Of a DNA stretch of 64,000 bases, positions 1-8,556 are shown one piece after another. Position 1 is the stretch's first letter. Each line of letters begins with the position of its first letter. The stretch lies in contig NZ_CP049241.1 of NCBI RefSeq assembly GCF_011046245.1, positions 3,116,001-3,180,000 on the forward strand, in the 5' to 3' direction. The position numbers and the translations under genes are program-made. Source of the stretch: Allorhizobium pseudoryzae. Its GTDB lineage: Bacteria; Pseudomonadota; Alphaproteobacteria; Rhizobiales; Rhizobiaceae. Under the pieces are notes generated by a model, which was not told the origin of the DNA, did not search any database, and worked only from the letters and a program-made list of their open reading frames with translations.

Positions 1-1
1 C

Positions 2-679
2 AACAAGGGCTACGCCAATCACGAGGAATTCCTCGGCGAACTCTCCTCCTCCAAGCGGAAGAACCTGCGCAAGGAGCGGCGGCAGGCGCTGGAGAACGGG
101 ATCACCATCGATTGGCTGACCGGCAGCGACCTGACGGAAGAGATCTGGGACCAGTTCTTCACCTTCTATATGGATACCGGCAGCCGCAAGTGGGGCCGCC
201 CCTATCTCAACCGCCGTTTCTATTCGCTGATCGGCGAACGCATGGCGGACGATATCCTGCTCGTCATGGCCAAGCGCGAGGGCCGCTACATTGCCGGCGC
301 CATCAATTTCATCGGCGAAGACACACTGTTCGGCCGCCACTGGGGCTGCATCGAAGACCACGCCTTCCTGCATTTCGAGGTGTGCTACCACCAGGCAATC
401 GATTTTGCCCTGGCCCACAAGCTTGCCCGGGTGGAGGCTGGCGCGCAGGGCGAACACAAGCTCGCCCGCGGCTACCTTCCGGTCACCACCCATTCCGCCC
501 ATTACATCACCCATCCGGGACTTCGCCGCGCGGTGGCCGATTACCTGAAACAGGAACGGCGGCAGGTGGAATATACCGGTGAGGTCTTGACCGAACACAG
601 CCCCTTCCGCAAGGGAGAGCGGCAGGACGGCATTTCTATCAGAAGGGATTCAGACGGCCATGACGAGCCAGACCTATGA
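2..679 (+). CDS. C-terminal part of a GNAT/FemAB-like protein (COG3146, DUF482)
   Basis: This is the 3' part of a gene that begins before the window; the open frame runs from base 2 to a TGA at 677-679. The visible 225 residues start with NKGYANHEEFLGELSSSKR and include a basic RKNLRKERRQ stretch, then an acyltransferase-like region. This matches the COG3146 family, annotated as possible peptidoglycan biosynthesis or GNAT N-acyltransferase; its substrate is not established. The last 20 bases overlap the start of the HIT gene, so the two are probably translated together. I am fairly confident of the family but not of a reaction. Confidence 0.75.
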   Translation, partial: NKGYANHEEFLGELSSSKRKNLRKERRQALENGITIDWLTGSDLTEEIWDQFFTFYMDTGSRKWGRPYLNRRFYSLIGERMADDILLVMAKREGRYIAGAINFIGEDTLFGRHWGCIEDHAFLHFEVCYHQAIDFALAHKLARVEAGAQGEHKLARGYLPVTTHSAHYITHPGLRRAVADYLKQERRQVEYTGEVLTEHSPFRKGERQDGISIRRDSDGHDEPDL

Positions 680-1085
680 TGCAAACAACATCTTCGCCAA
701 AATCCTGAAGGGCGAGATCCCCTGCCACAAGGTGTACGAAGACGACGACACGCTGGCCTTCATGGACGTGATGCCGCAGGCGCCGGGCCATCTCTTGGTG
801 ATCCCCAAGGTGGGGTCCCGCAATCTTCTCGATGCCGACCCCGCCGTTCTTGCAAAACTGTTTCCGGTCGTGCAGAAGCTTGCGGTTGCCGCACGGGATG
901 CCTTCGAGGCCGATGGCGTGCTGATCTCGCAGTTCAACGAGGCGGCCGTCGGCCAGACGGTGTTTCACCTGCATGTGCATGTGGTTCCGCGCAAGGAAGG
1001 TGAAGCGCTGAAGCCGCATTCCGGCAAGATGGAAGACCATGCAGTGCTGGCCGCGCATGCCGAAAAGGTGAAAGCCTGCCTTTAA
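660..1085 (+). CDS. HIT family hydrolase (histidine triad nucleotide-binding protein)
   Basis: A 141-residue protein with the histidine triad motif HLHVHVVP at residues 103-110 (H103, H105, H107) and the usual IFAKILKGEIP start of bacterial HinT-type proteins. The family hydrolyses nucleoside phosphoramidates and related adenylates in the cytosol. Its length is normal for the family. The ATG lies inside the end of the upstream COG3146 gene (20-base overlap), which suggests translational coupling. The physiological substrate cannot be told from sequence. Confidence 0.92.
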   Translation: MTSQTYDANNIFAKILKGEIPCHKVYEDDDTLAFMDVMPQAPGHLLVIPKVGSRNLLDADPAVLAKLFPVVQKLAVAARDAFEADGVLISQFNEAAVGQTVFHLHVHVVPRKEGEALKPHSGKMEDHAVLAAHAEKVKACL

Positions 1086-1249
1086 GCGGATTTTCTTCCG
1101 CCCGTGTTCTCCATTTTTGACCGCAAAGGCGAGAATGTGAGGATTTGTTTCTTTTTTTCGAGGAGAATCATAACCGGTTCGGCGCATCTATCGGCATGCG
1201 CCGGGCATCTTCCTGGCCGGAGACCGGATCCTTCAGGCGACGACACGAC

Positions 1250-2386
1250 ATGATCCTACCGCATTTTTCCAAAGGCCGTCCGGCCGTGGACAAGGAAGCG
1301 CCCATCCGGGCGGAGCTGATCGATCTCCTGTATGCCTCCACCTTCAACGTCGTGTTCATCGGCTTTGCCGCTGCCTTCTTCTGCAGCCTGATTGCCCGCA
1401 AGGCGGATGACGACGTGTTCGCTGCATTTGCGGTGATCGCTCTCCTCATTGCCGCCCTGCGGTTCGTCATCGATCGCGCCTACAAGTATTTCAGGGAGCG
1501 GCACACAACGCGGTTCTGGGAAGCGGCCCACTCTGCGGGCAGCCTGCTGTTTTCCATCCTCGTCGGCGCCATCGGCACCTATACGTTCTGGCGGGGGCCG
1601 GAAGAGGCGCAACTGTTTTCCGCTGTCTTTCTCGTCAGTTATTGCACCGGCATCGTCACGCGGCTTGCCGTGCGCCCGATCCTGGCCATTGCCTGCATCA
1701 AGATCGCGACTCTGCCCTATATCGTGGTCCTGCTGTTTCATGCGCTGTTTCTCTACAAGATGCTGGCGCTGTTCCTTCTGATGATGTCGCTCGCCAGCCT
1801 GCAACTGATCCGGACCAGCTACCGCCTCACCTTCGATGTGCTGATCACGCGAGCCGAATTGGCCGCCCTTGCCGGCAGCGATCCGCTGACGGGACTGGCC
1901 AATCGTTTCACCGTCGATCAGCAATTGCAGCGGCTTTTCCTCGGGCAGCAGGTGAGACCGGGCCAGGCGGTCGCGGTGCATTTCATCGATCTCGACCACT
2001 TCAAGGCCGCCAATGATACGTTCGGCCATGCGGTGGGCGACGCGATCCTGGTGGAAGTCGCGCGGCGGCTGAATGACATGCTTCCGGCAGATGCGATTGC
2101 CGCACGCCGCGGCGGGGACGAATTCCTCGTGATCCAGCCGCACCTCGAAGCCTCGCTCGACGCAGTTCGTCTGGCCAAGCGGATTACGGCGTCGCTGTCG
2201 CAACCGTATGCAGTGATGGGGCAGGAGGTGACGATCGGTGCCAGCGTCGGCGTTGCCGCGACCGACAACACACAGGAAACGCCGCAGCGCCTGATCGTCG
2301 CAGCCGACCACGCGCTGTACGAGGCCAAACGCAAGGGCCGCGGGCTCGTCGAATTCTCTAAAGTCGCCATCCAGCAGGTCGCGTGA
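1250..2386 (+). CDS. Membrane-anchored diguanylate cyclase (GGDEF)
   Basis: A 378-residue protein. The N-terminal half (about residues 25-190) has several hydrophobic helices, probably five or six membrane spans. The C-terminal half is a GGDEF domain with DPLTGLANR at 211-219, FIDLDHFK at 245-252 and RGGDEF ending at 292, so the active-site motif is intact and the protein should make cyclic di-GMP at the inner membrane. The inhibitory I-site (RxxD ahead of GGDEF) is absent, with P279 and A282 at those positions. The frame opens earlier at a TTG at 1145, but the ATG at 1250 is more likely. What the membrane region senses is unknown. Confidence 0.88.
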   Translation: MILPHFSKGRPAVDKEAPIRAELIDLLYASTFNVVFIGFAAAFFCSLIARKADDDVFAAFAVIALLIAALRFVIDRAYKYFRERHTTRFWEAAHSAGSLLFSILVGAIGTYTFWRGPEEAQLFSAVFLVSYCTGIVTRLAVRPILAIACIKIATLPYIVVLLFHALFLYKMLALFLLMMSLASLQLIRTSYRLTFDVLITRAELAALAGSDPLTGLANRFTVDQQLQRLFLGQQVRPGQAVAVHFIDLDHFKAANDTFGHAVGDAILVEVARRLNDMLPADAIAARRGGDEFLVIQPHLEASLDAVRLAKRITASLSQPYAVMGQEVTIGASVGVAATDNTQETPQRLIVAADHALYEAKRKGRGLVEFSKVAIQQVA

Positions 2387-2399
2387 GGCCACAAAGGCT

Positions 2400-2735
2400 T
2401 TAGAGCGTCAAAAGCCCCAGGATCAGCAGCGAGATCGACACCACGACGCAGACGATGACGCGCTGGCCGGCGAGCAGAAACGCCAGGAACCCGACCCCGA
2501 GTGCGCCAAGACGCAGCCAGAGCGGTGTATCCGCCAGCGTGCCCGTCGGAAACACGACAAGCTTCGATGTCACCGCCATGACGAGCGCGGTCGCAACCGC
2601 CCTCACCCACTGCAAGGCTTCGGACGCCTCATCCAGCCGGTTGCCGATGATCACGCCGAGATAACGCCAGACATCGGTCGCCAGCCAGCCGGCGACAATG
2701 ATGACGACATAGACCCACCAGCCGTTCTCACTCAT
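2400..2735 (-). CDS. azlD: AzlD-type branched-chain amino acid exporter small subunit
   Basis: A 111-residue, very hydrophobic protein with about four membrane helices, the size of AzlD proteins. Its start overlaps the stop of the azlC-like gene by four bases (ATGA), the standard arrangement of the two-component AzlC/AzlD exporter for branched-chain amino acids. AzlD is the small partner of AzlC in the inner membrane. The AzlCD role is known from Bacillus and from BrnFE of Corynebacterium; the substrate here is inferred. Confidence 0.8.
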   Translation of the reverse strand: MSENGWWVYVVIIVAGWLATDVWRYLGVIIGNRLDEASEALQWVRAVATALVMAVTSKLVVFPTGTLADTPLWLRLGALGVGFLAFLLAGQRVIVCVVVSISLLILGLLTL

Positions 2736-3559
2736 GGCTGTTCTCCATGGCCGATCTCGCCGGCAGGCGATGCCGCCACGGGCGGTTTGCGCCGGCGGAT
2801 GACAAACCGGTCGATGAGATAGGCGAGCGTGCCGCCACCGATTCCCGCATAAACAACGTCGAAGTCCGGCGAGACCAGCGCGAAGGCCGGGCCGAGAACG
2901 ACGCCGAGGAGAAAGGCGAGCTTGACGACGGAGTGGCGGGCGCTCGCCCAGATGGAGCCAAAGAAATAGACCGGCGTCATCATGAACAGCGCCCCGGCGA
3001 CGATCGGCGGAAACTGCGCAACGATGCCGTAGCAGACGCCGACGATTAGCGCGTTGATCAGGGTGAGCGTGATGGCAAAGCCGCCGAAATAGGCGGTGCG
3101 GCGTTCGCGCGGCACGTCGTTCAGATGCTGGATCGCAAAGACCCAGGAGGTGATCGCGACGAAATGCGAGAGAAACAGCAGAAGCCAGGTGGGACTCCTG
3201 TCGTTCTTCATGTCCGGCATGATGGAGGCCACCATCGGCATCATGCGGATCGAGGAGAGTGTCACGGCGAGGAAACTTGCAGCGAGGGGCGCGCCACCCA
3301 CCATGGTGCCGATCAAGATCATCTTCGCCGGCAGCGCCCAGACGGCCAGCGTCATAAACACGGCCTGGTCCCGGGTGATGCCCGATTCCAGCGCAAAGGC
3401 GCTGAAGCCCACGAAGGAGGTCATGAGAATGAGAGCGGGAAGAGAGAGGATGCCGCGCATTCCGGTCAGGAACCAGAAGAGGCCGGAGCGCATGTCAGAC
3501 GCGGAAGAAGGCATGAAACAGTCCGAATGAATGCCGCCAGCGAACGTCGGCACAGACAC
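2732..3559 (-). CDS. azlC: AzlC family ABC-independent branched-chain amino acid exporter
   Basis: A 275-residue integral membrane protein of the AzlC family, with about seven hydrophobic segments and the family features SGITRDQAVF and MMTPVYFFGSIW. With AzlD it forms a secondary exporter for branched-chain amino acids. The frame opens with GTG at 3559; an in-frame ATG at 3514 (16 codons in) is an alternative, and no ribosome site clearly decides between them. The gene is followed directly by azlD with a four-base overlap, so they form an operon. Confidence 0.85.
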   Translation of the reverse strand: MSVPTFAGGIHSDCFMPSSASDMRSGLFWFLTGMRGILSLPALILMTSFVGFSAFALESGITRDQAVFMTLAVWALPAKMILIGTMVGGAPLAASFLAVTLSSIRMMPMVASIMPDMKNDRSPTWLLLFLSHFVAITSWVFAIQHLNDVPRERRTAYFGGFAITLTLINALIVGVCYGIVAQFPPIVAGALFMMTPVYFFGSIWASARHSVVKLAFLLGVVLGPAFALVSPDFDVVYAGIGGGTLAYLIDRFVIRRRKPPVAASPAGEIGHGEQP

Positions 3560-3609
3560 AAATATGCCGGGGATCTCTCCCCGGCAATCTCTGGCGGTAC
3601 GAAGGCCGC

Positions 3610-6135
3610 TTATTTCTTCTTCGGCACTCGGGGAACCGTCGAACTCTTCCGGGGCTTGCGGGCATCGGGTTCTTCCGTCAGGACATCCCCCTCTGCCTCA
3701 AGCGTGGCCTTCGGCGCCGGCTTTCCCCCCGAGGGGGCCTTTGTGCCGGGCGCCTCCGCCTTGCCCTTGGCGGGCTTGGCCTTGGCCTTGCTCTCTTCCA
3801 ACTCGGTCTCGACCTTCGGCTTCACCGGAACCGCTTCCGGAATCGATTCCAGAACCAGGCCGTCCTTGCCGTCATCCTTCTTGCCGACGGTGACCTTCAC
3901 GACGCCACCCTTGCGCAGCGCGCCGAACAGAATCTCGTTGGCGAGCGGCTTCTTGATGTGCTCCTGGATGACGCGCGACAGCGGACGGGCGCCCATGCGT
4001 TCGTCGTAGCCCTTTTCGGCGAGCCAGGCGATCGCATCCTGGTGCAGGTCGAAGGTGACGTTGCGTTCGGACAGCTGGGTTTCCAGCTGCATGACGAACT
4101 TCTGCACGACCTGATGGATGACCTCCGTCGGCAGCGGCGCAAACGGAATGATCGCGTCGAGACGGTTGCGGAATTCCGGCGTGAACAGGCGGTTGATCGC
4201 CTCTTCATCTTCGCCCGTGCGCTTGGACGAGCCGAAGCCGATCGCGGCCTTGGCCATTTCGGCGGCACCCGCATTCGTGGTCATGATCAGGATCACGTTG
4301 CGGAAGTCGATCTTCTTGCCGTTGTGATCCGTCAGCGAGCCATGGTCCATCACCTGCAACAGGATGTTGTAGATGTCCGGATGCGCCTTCTCGATTTCGT
4401 CGAGGAGCACGACCGAATGCGGATGCTGGTCCACCTGGTCGGTCAACAGGCCGCCTTGGTCGAAGCCGACATAGCCGGGAGGGGCCCCGAGCAGGCGGGA
4501 CACCGTGTGCCGCTCCATGTATTCCGACATGTCGAAGCGCAACAGCTCCACGCCGAGCGACGAGGCAAGCTGCTTGGCGACTTCCGTCTTGCCGACGCCG
4601 GTCGGGCCGGAGAACACATAAGAGCCGATCGGCTTGTTCGGTTCACGCAGGCCGGCGCGCGCCAGCTTGATCGCGGTTGCGAGCGCTTCGATGGCCTTGT
4701 CCTGCCCGTAGACGACGGAGCGCAGCTCCTTCTCCAGGTTGGCGAGAACCATCTCGTCATCCTTGGAGACCGTCTTCGGCGGAATGCGGGCCATGGTGGC
4801 GATCGTGACCTCGATCTCCTTTTCGGTGATCAGCTTGCGGCGCTTGGAGGCCGGCAGCAGCATCTGCGCCGCGCCGGTCTCGTCGATCACGTCGATCGCC
4901 TTGTCCGGCAGCTTGCGGTCGGAGATGTAGCGGGCCGAGAGTTCAACGGCCGACTTGATCGCCTCATTGGTATACCGAAGCTTGTGATACTCCTCGAAAT
5001 ACGGCTTCAGGCCCTTCATGATCTCGATCGCGTCGTCGATCGACGGCTCGTTGACGTCGATCTTCTGGAAGCGACGGACGAGTGCCCGGTCCTTTTCGAA
5101 GAACTGGCGGTACTCCTTGTACGTGGTCGAGCCGATGCAGCGGATTGCGCCGGAGGAGAGCGCCGGCTTCAACAGGTTCGACGCATCCATCGCACCACCG
5201 GAGGTCGCGCCCGCGCCGATGACCGTGTGGATCTCGTCAATGAACAGGACCGCGCCCGGATACTCTTCGAGTTCCTTGACGACCTGCTTCAGGCGCTCCT
5301 CGAAATCACCGCGATAGCGGGTGCCGGCGAGCAGCGTACCCATGTCGAGCGAAAAGATCGTCGCATCGGCGAGCGCTTCCGGCACCTTGCCTTCGACGAT
5401 CCGCTTGGCGAGACCTTCGGCGATCGCCGTCTTGCCGACGCCGGGATCCCCGACATAGAGGGGGTTGTTCTTCGATCGGCGGCACAGCACCTGGATGGTG
5501 CGGTTGACCTCGTCGTGACGGCCGATCAGCGGATCGATCCGGCCGTTCTTGGCCTTCTCGTTCAGGTTGACGCAATAGGCCTTCAGCGCATCCGGCGCCT
5601 TCTTGCCGGCGCCGTCTTCCTGGTCGCCACGGGCGGCCTTCGCATCGGCCTCGCCTTCATCGACCCCGCGCGGCGGACGCACCTGGGATGCGCCCGGCCG
5701 CTTGCCAATGCCATGCGAGATGTAATTGACCGCGTCGTACCGCGTCATTTCCTGCTCCTGCAGGAAATAGGCGGCATGGCTTTCGCGCTCGGCAAAGATC
5801 GCCACCAGCACGTTTGCGCCCGTCACCTCTTCGCGACCGGAGGACTGGACGTGGATGACGGCGCGCTGGATCACGCGCTGGAAACCGGACGTGGGCTTCG
5901 AATCCTCATCATAACCGGTGATGAGGTTGGACAGATCGTTGTCAACGTAGTCCGAAACCGTCTTGCGCAGGGCTTCGAGATCCACATTGCAGGCTCCCAT
6001 CACGGCGGCCGCGTCAGCGTCGTCGATCAAAGCCAGGAGCAAGTGTTCCAGCGTTGCATATTCGTGGTGCCGCTCATTCGCGAACGTCAGTGCCTGATGC
6101 AGCGCCTTTTCAAGACTCGGCGAAAATGTTGGCAC
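3610..6135 (-). CDS. clpA: ATP-dependent Clp protease ATP-binding subunit ClpA
   Basis: An 841-residue Hsp100 unfoldase that feeds substrates to ClpP. A Clp N-domain covers about residues 1-145. AAA+ domain 1 has Walker A GDPGVGKT at 229-236 and Walker B FIDEIH near 298-303. AAA+ domain 2 has Walker A GPTGVGKT at 510-517 and an IGF loop near 632 for docking on ClpP. The core ends near residue 750. A low-complexity tail of about 80 residues rich in Lys, Pro, Ala and Glu follows, ending PRVPKKK; E. coli ClpA (758 residues) lacks it. It lies 9 bases downstream of clpS, its adaptor gene, on the same strand. Confidence 0.97.
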   Translation of the reverse strand: MPTFSPSLEKALHQALTFANERHHEYATLEHLLLALIDDADAAAVMGACNVDLEALRKTVSDYVDNDLSNLITGYDEDSKPTSGFQRVIQRAVIHVQSSGREEVTGANVLVAIFAERESHAAYFLQEQEMTRYDAVNYISHGIGKRPGASQVRPPRGVDEGEADAKAARGDQEDGAGKKAPDALKAYCVNLNEKAKNGRIDPLIGRHDEVNRTIQVLCRRSKNNPLYVGDPGVGKTAIAEGLAKRIVEGKVPEALADATIFSLDMGTLLAGTRYRGDFEERLKQVVKELEEYPGAVLFIDEIHTVIGAGATSGGAMDASNLLKPALSSGAIRCIGSTTYKEYRQFFEKDRALVRRFQKIDVNEPSIDDAIEIMKGLKPYFEEYHKLRYTNEAIKSAVELSARYISDRKLPDKAIDVIDETGAAQMLLPASKRRKLITEKEIEVTIATMARIPPKTVSKDDEMVLANLEKELRSVVYGQDKAIEALATAIKLARAGLREPNKPIGSYVFSGPTGVGKTEVAKQLASSLGVELLRFDMSEYMERHTVSRLLGAPPGYVGFDQGGLLTDQVDQHPHSVVLLDEIEKAHPDIYNILLQVMDHGSLTDHNGKKIDFRNVILIMTTNAGAAEMAKAAIGFGSSKRTGEDEEAINRLFTPEFRNRLDAIIPFAPLPTEVIHQVVQKFVMQLETQLSERNVTFDLHQDAIAWLAEKGYDERMGARPLSRVIQEHIKKPLANEILFGALRKGGVVKVTVGKKDDGKDGLVLESIPEAVPVKPKVETELEESKAKAKPAKGKAEAPGTKAPSGGKPAPKATLEAEGDVLTEEPDARKPRKSSTVPRVPKKK

Positions 6136-6144
6136 GTGCGGACC

Positions 6145-6534
6145 TCATTTCTTTTCCATGACACATTGCAGCGGATGCTGGTGCTGGCGGGCAAAATCCA
6201 TGACCTGGCTCACCTTGGTCTCAGCAACCTCGTACGTAAAGATCCCACATTCGCCGACGCCGTGATGATGCACGTGCAGCATGATGCGGGTGGCCGCTTC
6301 GCGGTCTTTCTGGAAAAAACGCTCCAGAATGTGAATGACGAAGTCCATGGGTGTGTAGTCGTCATTCAATAACAGGACACGGTACAGGTTCGGCCGTTTC
6401 GTCTTGGGTTCCGTGCGGGTGATGACCGACGTACCCCGATTGCCGTTGTCGCCCTGACCGTCCTTTTCGTTCTGCATTAAGATCGGCTGTGCGATCATCA
6501 TTTCCATTCCCCAATCATCCGGCTTCCCGGACAA
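6145..6534 (-). CDS. clpS: ATP-dependent Clp protease adaptor ClpS
   Basis: A ClpS adaptor of up to 129 residues. It binds N-degron substrates and the ClpA N-domain. The core has [17 protein letters not shown], including the acidic pocket residues that bind the alpha-amino group, then [17 protein letters not shown] and a C-terminal [10 protein letters not shown]. Internal ATGs at residues 10, 12 and 13 leave the exact start open; the family core begins about 40 residues in. It sits immediately upstream of clpA. Rhizobia can carry two ClpS paralogues; this is the one linked to clpA. Confidence 0.95.
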   Translation of the reverse strand: MSGKPDDWGMEMMIAQPILMQNEKDGQGDNGNRGTSVITRTEPKTKRPNLYRVLLLNDDYTPMDFVIHILERFFQKDREAATRIMLHVHHHGVGECGIFTYEVAETKVSQVMDFARQHQHPLQCVMEKK

Positions 6535-6681
6535 AGCACCCGTGTGAAACCGAACATCAGACGCCTTTATTTAGTTCGCCATCCGCCGATTTTAAGCCCC
6601 TTGCTCCAAGGCGCAATCACTATTCCATGACCAGCCTTGCCCGGAGCAGGAAAATCAACCTGTGCCGGCGCAGGACTGAAT

Positions 6682-6720
6682 CAAAAAGGGCCGGTCGCAC
6701 GCTTCGTGCCGACCGGCCCT
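6682..6720 (-). terminator. Rho-independent terminator after the phasin gene
   Basis: An 11-base inverted repeat (arms 6687-6697 and 6710-6720, AGGGCCGGTCG and its complement). The bases between the arms can pair further. On the minus strand the stem is followed by TTTTTGA. It lies 41 bases beyond the stop of the phasin gene, so it should end that transcript before the clpS promoter region. Confidence 0.8.
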
Positions 6721-6760
6721 CAAACTTCTGTTTGCCCGAAGGCGAGCATTCGCCTCTGCG

Positions 6761-7111
6761 TCAGGCTGCCTGCGAGGAGACGACGGCAGTCGCCTTCGTC
6801 ATCGGCGCTTCGTAAGGCTTGTAGGCGCTTTTGGCGAGGTCGGCATACATTTCGCTGAGCTTCATGGATTCTGCGAGAAAGCTCTCATAGGCCGTCTTCG
6901 CAAACTTCGTCTGCACTTCGTAGACGGCTTCGACACTGCGGGCTGCCGTCAGCTGTTCCATGTAGCTCACCATGTCCTGCATGGACTTCTTCTGGTAATC
7001 ACCCGCTTCCGAGGCGATCGCCTGAAAACCCTTCACCATGTCCGAATAGCTGCGCATCATACCATCGACCGTTTCTTTGCTTTTACGGCTGGCTTCGTCG
7101 AGATTGAACAT
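6761..7111 (-). CDS. Phasin family protein (PHA granule-associated)
   Basis: A 116-residue, helical, Met-, Ala- and Ser-rich protein resembling the Phasin_2 family of rhizobia. It has the family pattern of amphipathic helix (FQAIASEAGDYQKKSMQDM), then TAARSVEAVYEVQTKFAKTAYE. Phasins coat polyhydroxyalkanoate granules and control their size and number. A PHA synthase gene lies at about 29 kb, so granule formation is plausible. The ATG at 7111 has a strong GAGGAGG ribosome site. A TTCGCA-TC-TGCGAA palindrome lies just upstream and a terminator follows. It is monocistronic. Confidence 0.88.
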   Translation of the reverse strand: MFNLDEASRKSKETVDGMMRSYSDMVKGFQAIASEAGDYQKKSMQDMVSYMEQLTAARSVEAVYEVQTKFAKTAYESFLAESMKLSEMYADLAKSAYKPYEAPMTKATAVVSSQAA

Positions 7112-7133
7112 TGTCCGCCTCCTCAGGGGTTGG

Positions 7134-7147
7134 TTCGCATCTGCGAA
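7134..7147. promoter_or_regulatory. Palindromic candidate operator upstream of the phasin gene
   Basis: A perfect inverted repeat TTCGCA-TC-TGCGAA lies 23 bases before the phasin start codon, with further TGCGAA and TTGC half-site-like sequences over the next 60 bases upstream. Phasin genes are often repressed by PhaR-type regulators that bind TGC/GCA-containing sites, so this may be an operator. That is inference; no PhaR gene is in the window. Confidence 0.35.
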
Positions 7148-7257
7148 TAGAATGATTCCGCAGTGCGAAAGTCAACCCGCGCAAGGCTGTGCAAGCGTTA
7201 ACATTTTCGAATAAAACACGGGACGCGGGAAAAATCGAAATCGCTTTGACGAAACAC

Positions 7258-7286
7258 AAAAAAGAATGGGGCCCCGAGAGCCCCAT
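7258..7286 (-). terminator. Rho-independent terminator after the DUF3126 gene
   Basis: Arms 7266-7272 and 7280-7286 (ATGGGGC on the minus strand) form a 7-base-pair stem with a 7-base loop, followed on the minus strand by TCTTTTTTG. It lies about 33 bases past the stop of the DUF3126 gene. Confidence 0.75.
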
Positions 7287-7319
7287 CACCGTCGCTGATC
7301 TTGCTGATCGGCGTCTTCG

Positions 7320-7523
7320 TCAAAGATCGACGTCCAGGATCGCCATCGAAAAGTTATAGGACCGGTCACCGTCCTCGTCATCGAGGTAAACCACACCGAG
7401 GAACTCGTCGCCGGCATAGACCTCGGCGGAATCGTCTTTCTTCGGGCGCGCCTTGACGCTCATCGAGGGGTTGAACACCCGCTTGAAATAGGCGTCCAGC
7501 TTCTTGATCTCATCGGCTTTCAC
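7320..7523 (-). CDS. DUF3126 family small protein
   Basis: A 67-residue acidic protein of a family conserved in Alphaproteobacteria without a known function. The sequence reads KADEIKKLDAYFKRVFN, a basic KARPKK segment, then GDEFLGVVYLDDEDGDRSY. The frame is open further upstream, but the GTG at 7521-7523 is preceded by GGAG at 8 bases and gives the normal family length, so I use it. It lies downstream of cysE on the same strand with its own terminator. There are no membrane segments or signal peptide; it is probably cytosolic. Confidence 0.85.
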   Translation of the reverse strand: MKADEIKKLDAYFKRVFNPSMSVKARPKKDDSAEVYAGDEFLGVVYLDDEDGDRSYNFSMAILDVDL

Positions 7524-7649
7524 TGGTTTTTCTCCGTCAGCGTTCGCATTGCGGTGGCTTTTGGCACGGGACAAGTGCGAAAGTAAAGCGTATCGGCCCG
7601 TCATCCCCGGACGACTGGCGACTGAGGCATGGGGAGCGGCTGAGGCGTT

Positions 7650-8474
7650 TCAATCGTCGGAACGCAGCATCTGGTCCATCAGGCGCGAGGGTTCCGAACA
7701 CCCTGCTTCTCCCACCACCTTGGCCGGAACACCGGCAACGGTGGTCTTTGGCGGAACGGGCTTCAGCACGACCGAACCGGCCGCGACGCGCGAGCAGTGA
7801 CCGATCTCGATATTGCCGAGGATCTTGGCACCGGCGCCGATCAACACACCGTTACCGATCTTCGGATGGCGGTCTGCCCCTTCCTTGCCCGTACCACCGA
7901 GCGTGACGCCATGCAGGATCGAGACATTGTCGCCGATGACCGCCGTCTCGCCGACAACGAAACCCGTCGCATGGTCGAGAAAGATACCCCGGCCCATGCG
8001 GGCTGCCGGATTGATGTCGGTCTGGAAAACGCTCGAAGCGCGGCTCTGCAGATACATGGCAAAGTCGCGGCGATCACGCTTCAAGAGCCAGTGCGCCAGA
8101 CGATGGGTCTGGATGGCATGGAAGCCCTTGAAGTAGAGGACCGGCTCGAGGAAACGCATGCAGGCCGGATCACGGTCATAGTAGGCCTGGATGTCCACGC
8201 GCAGGATCGCGCCCCATTCCGGCCATTCCTCCTGCATTTCCTCAAACGTTTGGCGCAGCAGGACCGCCTGCAGATCCGGATGGTCGAGACGCTCGCAGAT
8301 GCGGTGGATCACGCAATCTTCGAGGGACTTGTGGTTCAGCACCGTCGAATAGAGGAAGGCCGCCAGCAACGGATCACGCTCCGCCCCTGCCCTCGCCTCC
8401 TGACGCAGCGTGTCCCAGATCGGATCCACGGAAGCCACAGGCTCCGCGGAACGAATGTCAGTGCGTGCCACCAT
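7650..8474 (-). CDS. cysE: Serine O-acetyltransferase
   Basis: A 274-residue CysE that acetylates L-serine with acetyl-CoA, the first step of cysteine synthesis. The N-terminal helical domain (WDTLRQEARAGAERDPLL) is followed by a left-handed beta-helix of hexapeptide repeats (IGDNVSILHGVTLGGTGK, GNGVLIGAGAKILGNIEIG). Active-site histidines lie in FLDHATG and SILHGVTLGG. The frame is open for 63 codons more upstream, but the ATG at 8474 has a GAGG site 8 bases before it and gives the usual family length. CysE normally forms the cysteine synthase complex with CysK; no cysK is in the window. Confidence 0.96.
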   Translation of the reverse strand: MVARTDIRSAEPVASVDPIWDTLRQEARAGAERDPLLAAFLYSTVLNHKSLEDCVIHRICERLDHPDLQAVLLRQTFEEMQEEWPEWGAILRVDIQAYYDRDPACMRFLEPVLYFKGFHAIQTHRLAHWLLKRDRRDFAMYLQSRASSVFQTDINPAARMGRGIFLDHATGFVVGETAVIGDNVSILHGVTLGGTGKEGADRHPKIGNGVLIGAGAKILGNIEIGHCSRVAAGSVVLKPVPPKTTVAGVPAKVVGEAGCSEPSRLMDQMLRSDD

Positions 8475-8556
8475 GGCAAAATCCTCGTTCGCGACAGAGC
8501 GCATTATATAGAACAGTCTTGCACAAACACCAATGGCGACGAAACGGGCGGACCGA

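Noticed and set aside
3958..6372. An 804-residue open frame on the plus strand antisense to clpA and clpS
   Set aside because: It lies fully opposite genes with clear family matches, has no recognisable domain and reflects GC-rich codon bias; treated as a shadow frame.
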